From CAZVIJ01 sp964626735 (GTDB lineage Bacteria > Patescibacteriota > Dojkabacteria > JAOAGR01), in NCBI GenBank assembly GCA_964626735.1, contig CAZVIJ010000001.1:1-64000 (forward strand): 64,000 nt of DNA. Direction: 5' to 3'. Of the stretch, positions 1-9,102 are shown one piece after another. A program made the translations under genes and the position numbers. The notes under the pieces are model-generated. The model saw only the letters and a program-made list of their open reading frames with translations. It searched no databases and was not told where the DNA came from. How positions within the stretch are numbered: the first letter of the stretch is position 1; every line of letters begins with the position of its first letter.

Positions 1-3000
1 GCACAGTACGCCTTTTCGAAGAAGATAAAGATATCCCATTTTGAATTCGATGTGTCCGGACTGGTTTTCATTTTCTTGGGATTGGTCGCAGGATTCGTTC
101 TTGCAATGCCGAACACGTTCGTCAAACCTACCCACGCACTATCGGAAACGAATTATGTTATCGGAAACGGGGGCAATACATCCTTAACGAGCGGTACGGG
201 GTCTGGGGTTATTGTTACCGCGAATTCGATAACACTTGATAAAAATTCGAGCTGGTGGAACTTGAACTGGAACTACAAGCGTCAAGTGACGATAAAGAAC
301 ACCTCGGCAGCTACGATCGTTTCGGGAACGACGATTCAGGTGACCGTAAACACTTCGACACTCGAATCTGTTCGATCAGACTGCAATGATTTACGGATGA
401 ACTATCAAAACGCCACTGACTTGCCTCGCTCGTACACCCTTGCATCTGGTGCCTCAACCTGCAGCAACTCTGTGGCTACCTTGGTGAAATTCCCGATTCA
501 GGCAGATCTAACCGCAGGCTCGACCGACAGTACCAATTATTTTTTGTATTACGGCAACGCTTCAGCGAGCGCCCAAAGCATGCCCACCGAAAAGACTCTT
601 TCGTTCGACGGATCCAACGATGTCGTCGATTTGCCTTCTTCTAACGCATTGAACCTCACCACGACCGGCACGATTATGTTTTGGGTAAAATACACCTCAA
701 CGCCTTCCGGTTTAGCTGCACCAATCTGGAAGAACGATACGGGCACCTCCGCAACGACGAATTACGGTTTTGTCAATTCCGGTTCTGGGCAAGCAAATAT
801 CATGGGGGTGCTGGGAAACGGTACGACGAGCATTTCCACGTCAAGTCAGGCGATAACCCCCGGTTCGTGGTACCACATCGCGATGACTTGGGACGGATCA
901 GCGCTCAATCTGTACTCGAACGGAATCCAGGTCGGATCTCCGGTAACGCAATCGATTACCCCAGCCATCAATGCGAAGTCGTTGCGTATTGGCGACACCG
1001 CTGGCGGATCGACGTTCGCCGGCTTTATCGACGATGTGGCAATTTGGGATATCGCCTTGAGTTCTCAGCAGATAGCAGCTCGAATGAATACGCAGCTTGA
1101 ATCTGACGATAGTTTATTCAGTAACCTCAAGGGCTATTGGAAATTCAATGAAGGTTCGGGACAGACGATTGGCGATTCCAGTTCCTATGGCGTTAACGGT
1201 ACGCTCGGAGCAAACAGCTCTTCCGCTACGGATGATCCTACATTCAACAACGGAGCGGTGGCAGCATATTCGGTTGGCGGCAAGAAGGCAGTAAACGCGT
1301 GTTCGTTCAACGACACGACGACATGCTTGGGTGGCGTCGCGCCCTCGACGGCAAGTGGTGCCATCCGGTACAGTGCGAACAAAAGCGCGCTTCGCCTTGA
1401 CGGTATCGACGACTACGTAAATGCGGGAACAAATCTTTTGGGTTCTACGTATACGATATCGCTTTGGTTTAACGCTAATTTATTCAGGACGACCGGCTCC
1501 ATGGATCATGTTTTGTTCTCCCAATACAATGGCGCAGCCGGTCGATTCATGTTGGAAGTCTTGAATGTCAGCGGCACGACTCCGAAAATCGACGTTTTCG
1601 AAGGATCAGGAGTAGGGCATATTCAAGGCACCACGACATTACTGAAAAACACTTGGTATCACGTTGTCGCCATCAACAACAATAAATCCGTCACCGTTTA
1701 TTTGAACGGAGTACAAGAGATATCGACAACATTTACGAATGATGCGCCTAACACGACGACAATGGTTGGTAACGGCGCAGGCTACTTTAGCGGACGAATC
1801 GACGAAGTTGGCGTCTGGAGCAGGGCGCTATCGGCATCAGAAGTCAGTTCGCTGTACAACAGTGGAAATCCATCTCCGATTGTATCCGACGGGACAATGA
1901 CGTTGCTGTACCATTTCGACGAATCGGGCTCTGATGCGAGAAACCTCCTGAAGGCTTTTGATGCGAGCGGTGCGAATCATCCCGGTACGCTCACGAATGG
2001 GCCAACGTATGCTAATGGAGTTGCCGGAGTCGATACGAACTCTTCAGATAACGGGTATGTCGCGATGCAAAATTACATTGCGCATCGCGGAGTATACCTT
2101 GAGGATTCAACAACGAACTATATAACGAATCCTTCAGCCGAGGTGGATACATCGACGTGGGGCTGTTACGATAACTCTGCAGGCTGTACGCTTTCCCGGT
2201 ACACTTCAGATTCCAAGTTCGGGAGCGCGTCGTTTCGTGTACAGTCGAATGCGAGCGGTAGCATCACCATACGGCATCAAGGCAGGATGCCGATCGCGAC
2301 GTTCGGCATGTCGTCAGGAAGCAACTTCTGCTATAGCGCATGGGTCAGGTCCGCCTCAGGCACTGCCGCAGGATTGAGCCTTATCTTCACGGGAACCGCA
2401 ACGACTACATTCTCGTCATCGACTACGGCAAACAATGCATGGACATACCTCTACACCTGCGGTTCGGTGCCCGCTACCGGCACGAGTCTCGACACCAAGT
2501 TCAACGTAAATGCCGCAAACGGAGACGTGTTGATCGATGGGATACAGCTGGAAATAAAAACCTATCCGACATCGTACGCCGATGGCAGTATGGGATCGAA
2601 TTACGCGTGGACCGGCACCGCGAACGCAAGCACTAGTACGAGAGCCGCGGCTTCGCTGCAATATTCGACCGATACATTCAGCCAACAGGCAGGCAGCGTA
2701 TCGTTCTGGGTCAAATATAACGTACCTCCAGCATCGCTTTCGGGTAACCTATGGGCGTTGACGAACCGGTCGCTCCGCATTTCCCATTCCACCAACGCTT
2801 CAGGCGTGATCTACTTTGATCAGCCCGGTGCAAGCAACTCCGCGGTCGGTCAATACATCGACAGCGCTTGGACTGCCAACCAGTGGCATCATATTGCTGC
2901 ATCATGGGATCTCGGGGCTGCAACCAAGAAGCTTTATATCGACGGAACGCTTCAAAGCACCACGACGTATTACTCGTATACCACTCCTGCTACGTACTCG

Positions 3001-6000
3001 ATCGGCACAACCGTTTCGGAATATCCGGTTTCCAACAGCACGATCGGGGACTTCAGGCTATTTGACGGTGTACTTTCAGCAAACGAAATTACGAGCATCT
3101 ACAACACCGCATATTTTACCCAAACAATGGGAACTGCGAATACGGCAAAATACCTTTCTTCGGGAACATGGACCTCTCCAACGCTCGACCTTACAAGCAA
3201 CGGGCAATGGGGGGCGGATCCGAATTTCGTCGCATCGCAAACGTTATCGGGTAATAGTATCGCATTCCAAACAAGAACCTCTCCCGATGGGAGCAATTGG
3301 TCAAGCTATACCCCCGTTACGGGTACCGCACCAAACCATTCAATACAATCGCCTGCTGCTCGGTATATGCAGCTCCAGGCTACCCTTAACTCATCGACTC
3401 AGGCTTCTACCCCAACGTTTGCCTCCGGTTCTATCCATTACGTACAGGATAATACTCCGCCTTCATCAAATGCCGCCAATATCGGCATGCGAAAAAACGC
3501 AAGCGGGGCGATCGTAGACCTAAATGACTGGACTAACGATTCTTCGCCGACATTTACGTGGGATGCAGGAGGCGATAACGCAGGCGGCTCTGGATTGAAG
3601 GGGTACTGTTTGTACTTGGGTACCGACCAGAACGGCGATCCGGCTACATCGAAAGGCGTACTCGGAACCAGCCCTGTTTCGACAGGCGGAACATCGTGCC
3701 AATTCATTACTTCGGATACTGCAATCGATTTCTCGAACCTTTCTCTTAGGGGAAATCCGTGGCTCAGCGCATCAAACAGCGCGTATTACTTGAACATCAA
3801 ATCGATCGACAATACGGGGAATCTTTTCCCGACTACGGCATCATTCCACTTTAGGTTTGATAACGTCGTTCCAACCAATCCATCTGCGCTATCAGCTCCG
3901 CAAGCGTTCCAAAGGGAACTGACGAGTTTTACCGTGACATGGCCGACGCAAGGAAACAATACAGCGACCGATGCTCATTCGGGAGTTCTTGGATACCAAT
4001 ACAAAATCGGATCTTCCGGCACGTGGTCGGGCAGCGCTCATTCGGGTACCCAAAACTGTTCAGATTTAATCACGACCGGTACGTATACGCTCGACCCAGA
4101 ATACGACGCCCTGAATGTCGGTGAGAACACGTTTTTCCTCAGGACCTTCGATACTGCATGCAATTACACGACGACGCACGTTACCGTACTATTGAAGTAC
4201 AGCTCAGACGCTCCTTCCGCCCCTACGATGCTCGAGGTGGATCCCGTATCGAACGATCTCAATAAGTTCTCTTTCGTCTGGCAAAAGCCGGCGACATACA
4301 GCGGATCGGAATCCGGACTTCAATATTGCTATACCGTCAACAGCATACCCACCGATGAGAGCTGCACCTGGACGAGTGACCTCTCGCTTGCACAAGATGC
4401 GTACGCTACACAGCCGGGGCGGAATAAATTTTACGTCGTTGCGAAAGACGAGGCGGGCAACATCAATTACGACGACTATGCAACCGTCGATTTCTACGCC
4501 AATACTTCGGCTCCTGGAGTTCCAAGGAATTTCGAAGCAACCGATGTTTCAACGAAGGCGACCAAGAATTGGAGGCTCTCGCTCATCTGGGACGAACCGG
4601 AGTACAGCGGCGCGGGCGTCAAACAATACAAGATATACAGATCCGTAAAGGACAAGCAATGCTCCACCGATTTCTCCTCGTATACGCTCCTCGCTTCCAC
4701 ATCGGGAACGTCGTATATCGATACTGGACTTAAGCAGCAGAACTACTACTACTGCGTAAAGGCATGCGATAACGCGAACAACTGCTCGGCCGTTTCGAAT
4801 ACTTCGACGAAATATCCGACAGGCAAATTTACAGTACCGGCTTCGCTAGTAGGTGAGCCTACGGCGCTCAACATTACGACGCGAAAAGCGACAATCGTTT
4901 GGACCACCGAACGAACCGCCGACTCCAAGGTCGCAATCGGTTTGAAACACGATTCGTACGATAAAGTTGAGAATGCGTCCTCCGATCAGGTGAAAGAGCA
5001 TACGATCGTGCTTTCGAATTTGCAGCCTGGATCGACATATTTCTATCGAGCCAAGTGGACAGACGAGGACGGCAATCTCGGCATCTCAGAAGAAAAGTCG
5101 TTTACGACCGTCGCCGCTCCCGTAATCAAGGAAGCCGTCGTTCAAAATGTTCTGATTTCCAGCGCGCAATTGAAGTTCACGACGAAAGGAGCAAGCGGAG
5201 TTAGGATCCTATACGGAAAGACTGCGAATTTTGGAGGATACAAGGAAATACAAACCTCCTCAATAGAGTCGACCTATACAACCGACTTATCAGGCCTCGA
5301 TGACGGAACGAAATACTTCTATCAGATCAATTCACTTGATAGCGAAGGATTCGAATATAAAGGAACTATCTTGAGCTTCACGACCCTACCGAGGCCGAAA
5401 GTTTCGAATATCAAGATACAGGAGATAAAGGGGACTGCGCAACCGACCGTCGAAGTCTCATGGGAATCGAATACCGACGTAACGTCAGTCGCGACGTATT
5501 GGCCAATAAGCGATCGGGCCCTGCAACGGGACGAAATCAATCTTACGCAAGTCAAGGGAACGCACAAGCTCGTTATCAAAAACCTAATTGCCCAAACCGC
5601 ATACGCGCTTGTTATCAAGGGTACCGATAAATTCGGCAATAGCGCGCAATCAGATCAAGTAACATTTAATACCTCCACGGATACGAGGCCGCCAGCGATC
5701 TTGAACCTTAAGATCGAAGGGACTACCGTATTGGACGGAGGCCAATCGGACCAAGCGAAAGCCCAGCTCGTCATCTCCTGGGATACCGACGAGCCGTCAA
5801 CCTCGCAGATAGAATTTGGGGAAGGACCAGAGGGGGCATACGCGCAACGAAGCCCGGAGGACACGAATTTGACATATAACCATATCGTCGTGCTTTCAAA
5901 CCTCTCGACTTCGCAGGTTTACCATGTTCGGGCAGTATCCAAGGATAAAGCCGCTAACGAAGGCTTTTCTCAAGATACGGTGACGATCACGCCAAAACCT

Positions 6001-6069
6001 TCTAAATCGGCACTCGAACTCGTGCTCGGAAACTTGAGCGATATATTTAAGTTCTTAGGCAGCTTTTAA
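1..6069 (+). CDS. Giant LamG/Fn3 surface protein, 5' end outside the window
   Basis: A very large extracellular multidomain protein, probably an adhesin or glycan-binding protein. The frame is open to base 1 and codes for a basic stretch just before the hydrophobic export segment (LVFIFLGLVAGFVLA), so the GTG at 52 is probably internal and the true start lies upstream. Counting from 52: a DUF2341-like region (about 65-170), LamG/concanavalin-like domains near 185-345, 445-605 and 870-1020 (for example SFDGSNDVVDLP and RLDGIDDYVNAG), a carbohydrate-binding-like stretch near 690-830, then beta-sandwich modules. About the last 500 residues are fibronectin type III repeats with phosphatase-type spacing (YFYRAK.., YFYQI..). 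I see no sortase motif or C-terminal membrane anchor. It ends 2 bases before the ABC transporter gene, so the two are probably co-transcribed. The domain calls are by eye; the ligand is unknown. Confidence 0.8.
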   Translation, partial: AQYAFSKKIKISHFEFDVSGLVFIFLGLVAGFVLAMPNTFVKPTHALSETNYVIGNGGNTSLTSGTGSGVIVTANSITLDKNSSWWNLNWNYKRQVTIKNTSAATIVSGTTIQVTVNTSTLESVRSDCNDLRMNYQNATDLPRSYTLASGASTCSNSVATLVKFPIQADLTAGSTDSTNYFLYYGNASASAQSMPTEKTLSFDGSNDVVDLPSSNALNLTTTGTIMFWVKYTSTPSGLAAPIWKNDTGTSATTNYGFVNSGSGQANIMGVLGNGTTSISTSSQAITPGSWYHIAMTWDGSALNLYSNGIQVGSPVTQSITPAINAKSLRIGDTAGGSTFAGFIDDVAIWDIALSSQQIAARMNTQLESDDSLFSNLKGYWKFNEGSGQTIGDSSSYGVNGTLGANSSSATDDPTFNNGAVAAYSVGGKKAVNACSFNDTTTCLGGVAPSTASGAIRYSANKSALRLDGIDDYVNAGTNLLGSTYTISLWFNANLFRTTGSMDHVLFSQYNGAAGRFMLEVLNVSGTTPKIDVFEGSGVGHIQGTTTLLKNTWYHVVAINNNKSVTVYLNGVQEISTTFTNDAPNTTTMVGNGAGYFSGRIDEVGVWSRALSASEVSSLYNSGNPSPIVSDGTMTLLYHFDESGSDARNLLKAFDASGANHPGTLTNGPTYANGVAGVDTNSSDNGYVAMQNYIAHRGVYLEDSTTNYITNPSAEVDTSTWGCYDNSAGCTLSRYTSDSKFGSASFRVQSNASGSITIRHQGRMPIATFGMSSGSNFCYSAWVRSASGTAAGLSLIFTGTATTTFSSSTTANNAWTYLYTCGSVPATGTSLDTKFNVNAANGDVLIDGIQLEIKTYPTSYADGSMGSNYAWTGTANASTSTRAAASLQYSTDTFSQQAGSVSFWVKYNVPPASLSGNLWALTNRSLRISHSTNASGVIYFDQPGASNSAVGQYIDSAWTANQWHHIAASWDLGAATKKLYIDGTLQSTTTYYSYTTPATYSIGTTVSEYPVSNSTIGDFRLFDGVLSANEITSIYNTAYFTQTMGTANTAKYLSSGTWTSPTLDLTSNGQWGADPNFVASQTLSGNSIAFQTRTSPDGSNWSSYTPVTGTAPNHSIQSPAARYMQLQATLNSSTQASTPTFASGSIHYVQDNTPPSSNAANIGMRKNASGAIVDLNDWTNDSSPTFTWDAGGDNAGGSGLKGYCLYLGTDQNGDPATSKGVLGTSPVSTGGTSCQFITSDTAIDFSNLSLRGNPWLSASNSAYYLNIKSIDNTGNLFPTTASFHFRFDNVVPTNPSALSAPQAFQRELTSFTVTWPTQGNNTATDAHSGVLGYQYKIGSSGTWSGSAHSGTQNCSDLITTGTYTLDPEYDALNVGENTFFLRTFDTACNYTTTHVTVLLKYSSDAPSAPTMLEVDPVSNDLNKFSFVWQKPATYSGSESGLQYCYTVNSIPTDESCTWTSDLSLAQDAYATQPGRNKFYVVAKDEAGNINYDDYATVDFYANTSAPGVPRNFEATDVSTKATKNWRLSLIWDEPEYSGAGVKQYKIYRSVKDKQCSTDFSSYTLLASTSGTSYIDTGLKQQNYYYCVKACDNANNCSAVSNTSTKYPTGKFTVPASLVGEPTALNITTRKATIVWTTERTADSKVAIGLKHDSYDKVENASSDQVKEHTIVLSNLQPGSTYFYRAKWTDEDGNLGISEEKSFTTVAAPVIKEAVVQNVLISSAQLKFTTKGASGVRILYGKTANFGGYKEIQTSSIESTYTTDLSGLDDGTKYFYQINSLDSEGFEYKGTILSFTTLPRPKVSNIKIQEIKGTAQPTVEVSWESNTDVTSVATYWPISDRALQRDEINLTQVKGTHKLVIKNLIAQTAYALVIKGTDKFGNSAQSDQVTFNTSTDTRPPAILNLKIEGTTVLDGGQSDQAKAQLVISWDTDEPSTSQIEFGEGPEGAYAQRSPEDTNLTYNHIVVLSNLSTSQVYHVRAVSKDKAANEGFSQDTVTITPKPSKSALELVLGNLSDIFKFLGSF

Positions 6070-6071
6070 CG

Positions 6072-8402
6072 GTGAAAACGAATCAGCGACAAAAACCTAC
6101 GGCGAAGAGCGTACCAAACGATACGATCGATTGGCATAAAATCATCGTAGAGGGAATCAACAAATCGTTTACGGTCGGATCGAAATCAGTTCATGTGCTT
6201 CACGACGTCGCGTTCTCCATAGACCGAAACGACTTCGTAATTCTTTTCGGGCCCTCAGGATGCGGCAAATCTACGATCCTCCATATCCTGATCGGGCTGG
6301 AAGTTCCGGACACCGGTAAGGTGACCGTTTTCGGCGAAGACTTGTATTCGGGAGGGGAGGATCGAAGATCGTCGTACCGTAAAAAGAAGGTAGGTATTAT
6401 CTACCAGCAGCCCTACTGGATAAAATCGCTAAACGTTGTCGAGAATGTAGCTTTTCCGCTCGCGCTCAGGGGAGTGCCTCGCGAAACGACGCTGGCAAGG
6501 GCGATGGAGCAGCTCAAGCGGGTAGGTATGCAAAAATGGGCTAAATATAATCCCTCTGAGTTGTCCTCGGGACAGCAACAGAAAATATCTTTAGCGCGGG
6601 CATTGGTAACCGACCCCGAAATTATCGTCGCTGATGAGCCTACTGGAAATTTGGACTACAAAAGCGGCTTGGGATTGATGAAACTATTGCAGGACCTAAG
6701 GAACGCCGGGAAAACTATCATCCTGATTACCCATGATTTGGGACTCCTTACCTTTGCGACGAAGATAATACACGTCTTCGACGGAAGAATCGACAGGATC
6801 TCCGATACATCAAGCGAATCGATAAACCTTATTACAGAGGGATCGAAATCGCTCGCCCTTCCGAAGAGTTTCGAATCGATTTCGCTCGAGTCGGAAGAAG
6901 ATACCGAAGAGGTAAACATAGATAAGCCGAAAAAAAGACGAAGCGTAAAAGAAATCGCAACAGGTGCAGTCTTCCTTGCGACTATCCTCATAAAATCGCT
7001 TTGGTTTCTCTTTTCGCTCATCATCTACCTGCTCATAAAACTGCCCCAACCGGAATCATTCCGCAATCTCTGGAGAAAGATAATTTCCAAAGGAGAAACT
7101 ATTTCCCAAGAGTATTTTGTCGATTACTCGCTGAAAAATTTCAGGCACCAAAAACTCCGCACGCTCGTTACTATCGGCGGCATGTCGATTGGCGTCGGCG
7201 CGGTAGTGTTTCTCGTTTCGATTGGTTTCGGATTGGAGCGCCTTGTCATATCCCGCGTAGCCACGTTTAAGGAAACCCATCAAGTTGAGGGCACACCAGC
7301 TGTCGCAAGCAATATCAAAATTACCGACGACATGCTTTCGACCATCAACAAAGTGCAAGGTGTGGCGAATACGTTGCCGGTTATCAGTGCGGTGGCGAAG
7401 GTCAATTACTCTAACGCAAATTCGAGCGCTGCGGTCTATGGCGTTCTACCGGAGTATATCCGCGAATCCTCGATTTCCCCGAAAGTCGGCGATAATCTAT
7501 CAGAAACGTATTCGACCAAAGACGACGTACTCGAGATAAAAAACGAAAAAGGCGCCCAAGATGCGGATTTCGTAAATAACGCGGACATTCGGACAATAGC
7601 AGTAACGCCTCGAACGAAACGGCAAGTTCTCGTCAACGATTCGTTCCTTTCATTGATAGGATTGAATCGGGGGAATGCTATCGGTAAAGAGGTCTCCCTA
7701 ACCTTTCTGCTAACGAAGGATCTTTTAGGCGATACCGCTCGCGTCAGCTCTACAGCTATCCCGTATTTGATAGCCGGCATCGTGGAGGATACGCAAAACC
7801 CCGTCCTGTACATCCATATCGACGACCTAACGCAGCTCGGAACGAAATACTACTCGCAAGCCAGGATTATTGCGCGATCCGAAAAAGATCTGCCTGAGAT
7901 TCGCAAAAAACTAGAAGGACTGGGGCTCAAGACTACATCGCTCGTTGACACCATCAGCCAAATCGAAACAATATTCAGAAATGCGCGATTGCTGTTCGGT
8001 GTCGTCGGGCTTATCGCAATGGCAGTGGCATGCCTCGGCATGTTCAATACCCTTACGGTATCTCTTCTGGAACGCTCGAAAGAAGTCGGTCTCATGAAAG
8101 CGATCGGAATGCAATCTAGTGAAGTGCAAAGCTTATTCCTCACGGAATCGATGCTTATGGGAATCGGCGGTGGAGTGGGAGGTTTATTGGGCGGTTACCT
8201 CGTGGGAAAATTGCTTTCGCAAGTGATCACCGTTGTCGCTTCCAAAAGCGGGGCGGTAGGTACATTCGAAGTAACGTACGTTCCCGCATACTTTGTCCTG
8301 TTCATAATCGTCCTATCGGTGATTGTCGGCGTAATCACGGGAATCCTGCCCGCTTACCGATCCACCAAGATCTCTGCTCTCGATGCACTCAGGTACGAAT
8401 AA
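6072..8402 (+). CDS. Fused ABC ATPase-permease, MacB/FtsX type
   Basis: An inner-membrane ABC transporter of the MacB/LolCDE superfamily, with ATPase and permease on one chain. Walker A GPSGCGKST is at about 60-68, signature LSSGQQQ near 164-170, Walker B IIVADE near 184-189 and the H-loop His near 221. An acidic then basic linker (about 245-300) leads to a hydrophobic segment at about 305-330, then the FtsX-type permease: TM1 near 375-395, an extracytoplasmic domain, and three C-terminal TM helices (LLFGVVGLIAMAVACLGMF, and others). The hydrophobic segment before TM1 is extra relative to canonical MacB. The GTG start is 2 bases after the adhesin stop. MacB-type proteins act as mechanotransmitters or extruders of envelope substrates; a role in adhesin export or release is inference from position only. 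Confidence 0.88.
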   Translation: MKTNQRQKPTAKSVPNDTIDWHKIIVEGINKSFTVGSKSVHVLHDVAFSIDRNDFVILFGPSGCGKSTILHILIGLEVPDTGKVTVFGEDLYSGGEDRRSSYRKKKVGIIYQQPYWIKSLNVVENVAFPLALRGVPRETTLARAMEQLKRVGMQKWAKYNPSELSSGQQQKISLARALVTDPEIIVADEPTGNLDYKSGLGLMKLLQDLRNAGKTIILITHDLGLLTFATKIIHVFDGRIDRISDTSSESINLITEGSKSLALPKSFESISLESEEDTEEVNIDKPKKRRSVKEIATGAVFLATILIKSLWFLFSLIIYLLIKLPQPESFRNLWRKIISKGETISQEYFVDYSLKNFRHQKLRTLVTIGGMSIGVGAVVFLVSIGFGLERLVISRVATFKETHQVEGTPAVASNIKITDDMLSTINKVQGVANTLPVISAVAKVNYSNANSSAAVYGVLPEYIRESSISPKVGDNLSETYSTKDDVLEIKNEKGAQDADFVNNADIRTIAVTPRTKRQVLVNDSFLSLIGLNRGNAIGKEVSLTFLLTKDLLGDTARVSSTAIPYLIAGIVEDTQNPVLYIHIDDLTQLGTKYYSQARIIARSEKDLPEIRKKLEGLGLKTTSLVDTISQIETIFRNARLLFGVVGLIAMAVACLGMFNTLTVSLLERSKEVGLMKAIGMQSSEVQSLFLTESMLMGIGGGVGGLLGGYLVGKLLSQVITVVASKSGAVGTFEVTYVPAYFVLFIIVLSVIVGVITGILPAYRSTKISALDALRYE

Positions 8403-8406
8403 CCAT

Positions 8407-8436
8407 TTGTGTAATTCCGCGCACATGCTGTACAAT
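8407..8436 (+). promoter_or_regulatory. Candidate promoter of the T-box leader
   Basis: TTGTGT at 8407-8412 and TACAAT at 8431-8436 are separated by 18 bases. Transcription would start near 8443, just before the structured leader. It lies just after the stop codon of the ABC transporter gene. Confidence 0.5.
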
Positions 8437-8442
8437 GAACCA

Positions 8443-8628
8443 ATCCTACGACCTGGAACGTGTCCCCAGCGAGGAGCCGGAAGAAATCAAGTAGACCCGG
8501 ACGGGTAAGCCCGAAACAGCCGTAAGGAGCGTCCGCGAGAAATTGCGGGAACAAGGGTGGTAACGCCGAATATCGGTCCCTGTATATGAATTTGCAGATT
8601 GTGAATTCATATGCGGGGATTTTTTTTT
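8443..8628 (+). promoter_or_regulatory. T-box riboswitch leader (tRNA-sensing)
   Basis: This leader has the hallmark antiterminator motif AGGGTGGTAACGCC at 8554-8567, close to the T-box consensus AGGGUGGNACCGCG, with its closing strand CGGTCCCT at 8574-8581. The latter strand is shared with a downstream terminator. Upstream are GC-rich stem-forming segments, including ACGGGTAAGCCCG near 8501-8513 and a stem III-like CCGCGAGAAATTGCGG near 8533-8548. T-boxes bind a cognate uncharged tRNA and permit read-through into aminoacyl-tRNA synthetase genes. The next long gene after the inserted cassette is valS, so tRNA-Val is the expected ligand. I could not place the specifier codon securely. The leader is short (about 185 bases), so stem I may be reduced. 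Confidence 0.85.
8577..8628 (+). terminator. T-box intrinsic terminator
   Basis: The arms 8577-8592 and 8604-8619 form a 16-bp stem with two G-T wobbles, around an 11-base loop. An uninterrupted T tract at 8620-8628 follows. The 5' arm overlaps the T-box closing strand (8574-8581), so antiterminator and terminator are mutually exclusive, as expected for transcriptional attenuation. Confidence 0.85.
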
Positions 8629-8661
8629 GTTGGTTGGTTAGTTAGTTAGTTAGTTAGTTAG
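8629..8661 (+). repeat. Left tetranucleotide repeat, (TTGG)2(TTAG)6
   Basis: Directly after the terminator T tract lie two TTGG and six TTAG units, ending 3 bases before the ATG of the four-helix-bundle gene. The complementary units (CCAA/CTAA) occur in inverted orientation after that gene. Confidence 0.85.
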
Positions 8662-8664
8662 AAG

Positions 8665-9051
8665 ATGAAAGTTAGAAGTTTTGAACAGTTAAATATTTGG
8701 AAAAAGAGTATTGAGATCGCAAGTGAGATTTACTTGCTCACTAATCGAGGGGATTTTGTGACTGATTTTGGTTTACGTTCAAAGATTCAACGGTCAGTAG
8801 TATCTATAAGCGCCAACATTGCAGAAGGATTCGAAAGAAATAGCAATAAAGAATTTTTAAGATTTTTGAAAATAGCAAAAGGCTCACTTGGTGAAACGAG
8901 AAGTCATTTACATATAGCAAAGAATTTAAAATATATTAAAGAAACTGAATTCATTATATTAAATTCTGAACTTGTCGAATTGGTGAAGAAACTCAATAAA
9001 CTAATCACATATCTCAAAGAACCAGTGGTCCTTCGGGACAAAGCAAACTAA
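8665..9051 (+). CDS. Four-helix-bundle protein (S23/Avd family)
   Basis: A 128-residue protein of the family first described from 23S rRNA intervening sequences and also related to Avd of diversity-generating retroelements. Family signatures visible: an N-terminal LNIWKKSIEIASEIY helix, FGLRSKIQRSVVSISANIAEG, then FLRFLKIAKGSLGETRSHL. The members fold as a four-helix bundle that assembles into a barrel-like pentamer; the cellular role is unknown in most hosts. The gene is clearly more AT-rich, with different codon use (many TTA, AAT, ATT), than the flanking genes. It sits between a T-box leader and valS inside inverted repeats, so its transcription is probably under T-box control. No reverse transcriptase is in the window. 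Confidence 0.9.
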   Translation: MKVRSFEQLNIWKKSIEIASEIYLLTNRGDFVTDFGLRSKIQRSVVSISANIAEGFERNSNKEFLRFLKIAKGSLGETRSHLHIAKNLKYIKETEFIILNSELVELVKKLNKLITYLKEPVVLRDKAN

Positions 9052-9052
9052 A

Positions 9053-9095
9053 CCAACCAACCAACCAACCAACTAACCAACTAACTAAAAAAAAA
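9053..9095 (+). repeat. Right tetranucleotide repeat, (CCAA)5 CTAA CCAA (CTAA)2 A7
   Basis: It starts 1 base after the stop codon of the four-helix-bundle gene and ends 7 bases before the valS start. It is the inverted counterpart of the array at 8629-8661 and could pair with it in RNA, with A-C mismatches where TTAG meets CCAA. Confidence 0.85.
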
Positions 9096-9102
9096 CACCC
9101 CA

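Larger units (their letters stand above)
8629..9095 (+). mobile_element. Candidate inverted-repeat-bracketed cassette carrying one gene
   Basis: The interval holds a single AT-rich gene bracketed by inverted tetranucleotide arrays: (TTGG)2(TTAG)6 on the left; (CCAA)5, CTAA, CCAA, (CTAA)2 and a run of A on the right. With the terminator T tract, the outer ends are T9 and A7, which are also complementary. The block separates a T-box leader from valS, which are normally adjacent. No transposase, and no duplicated target apart from the repeats, is visible. Calling it mobile is inference. Confidence 0.35.

Noticed and set aside
681..3517. Several overlapping frames on both strands inside the giant adhesin gene
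   Set aside because: They are out-of-frame readings of a strongly supported LamG/Fn3 coding sequence and show no domain features of their own.
8629..9095. Repeat arrays considered as a CRISPR or telomere-like array
   Set aside because: The units are 4 bases with no spacers and flank a single gene in inverted orientation.
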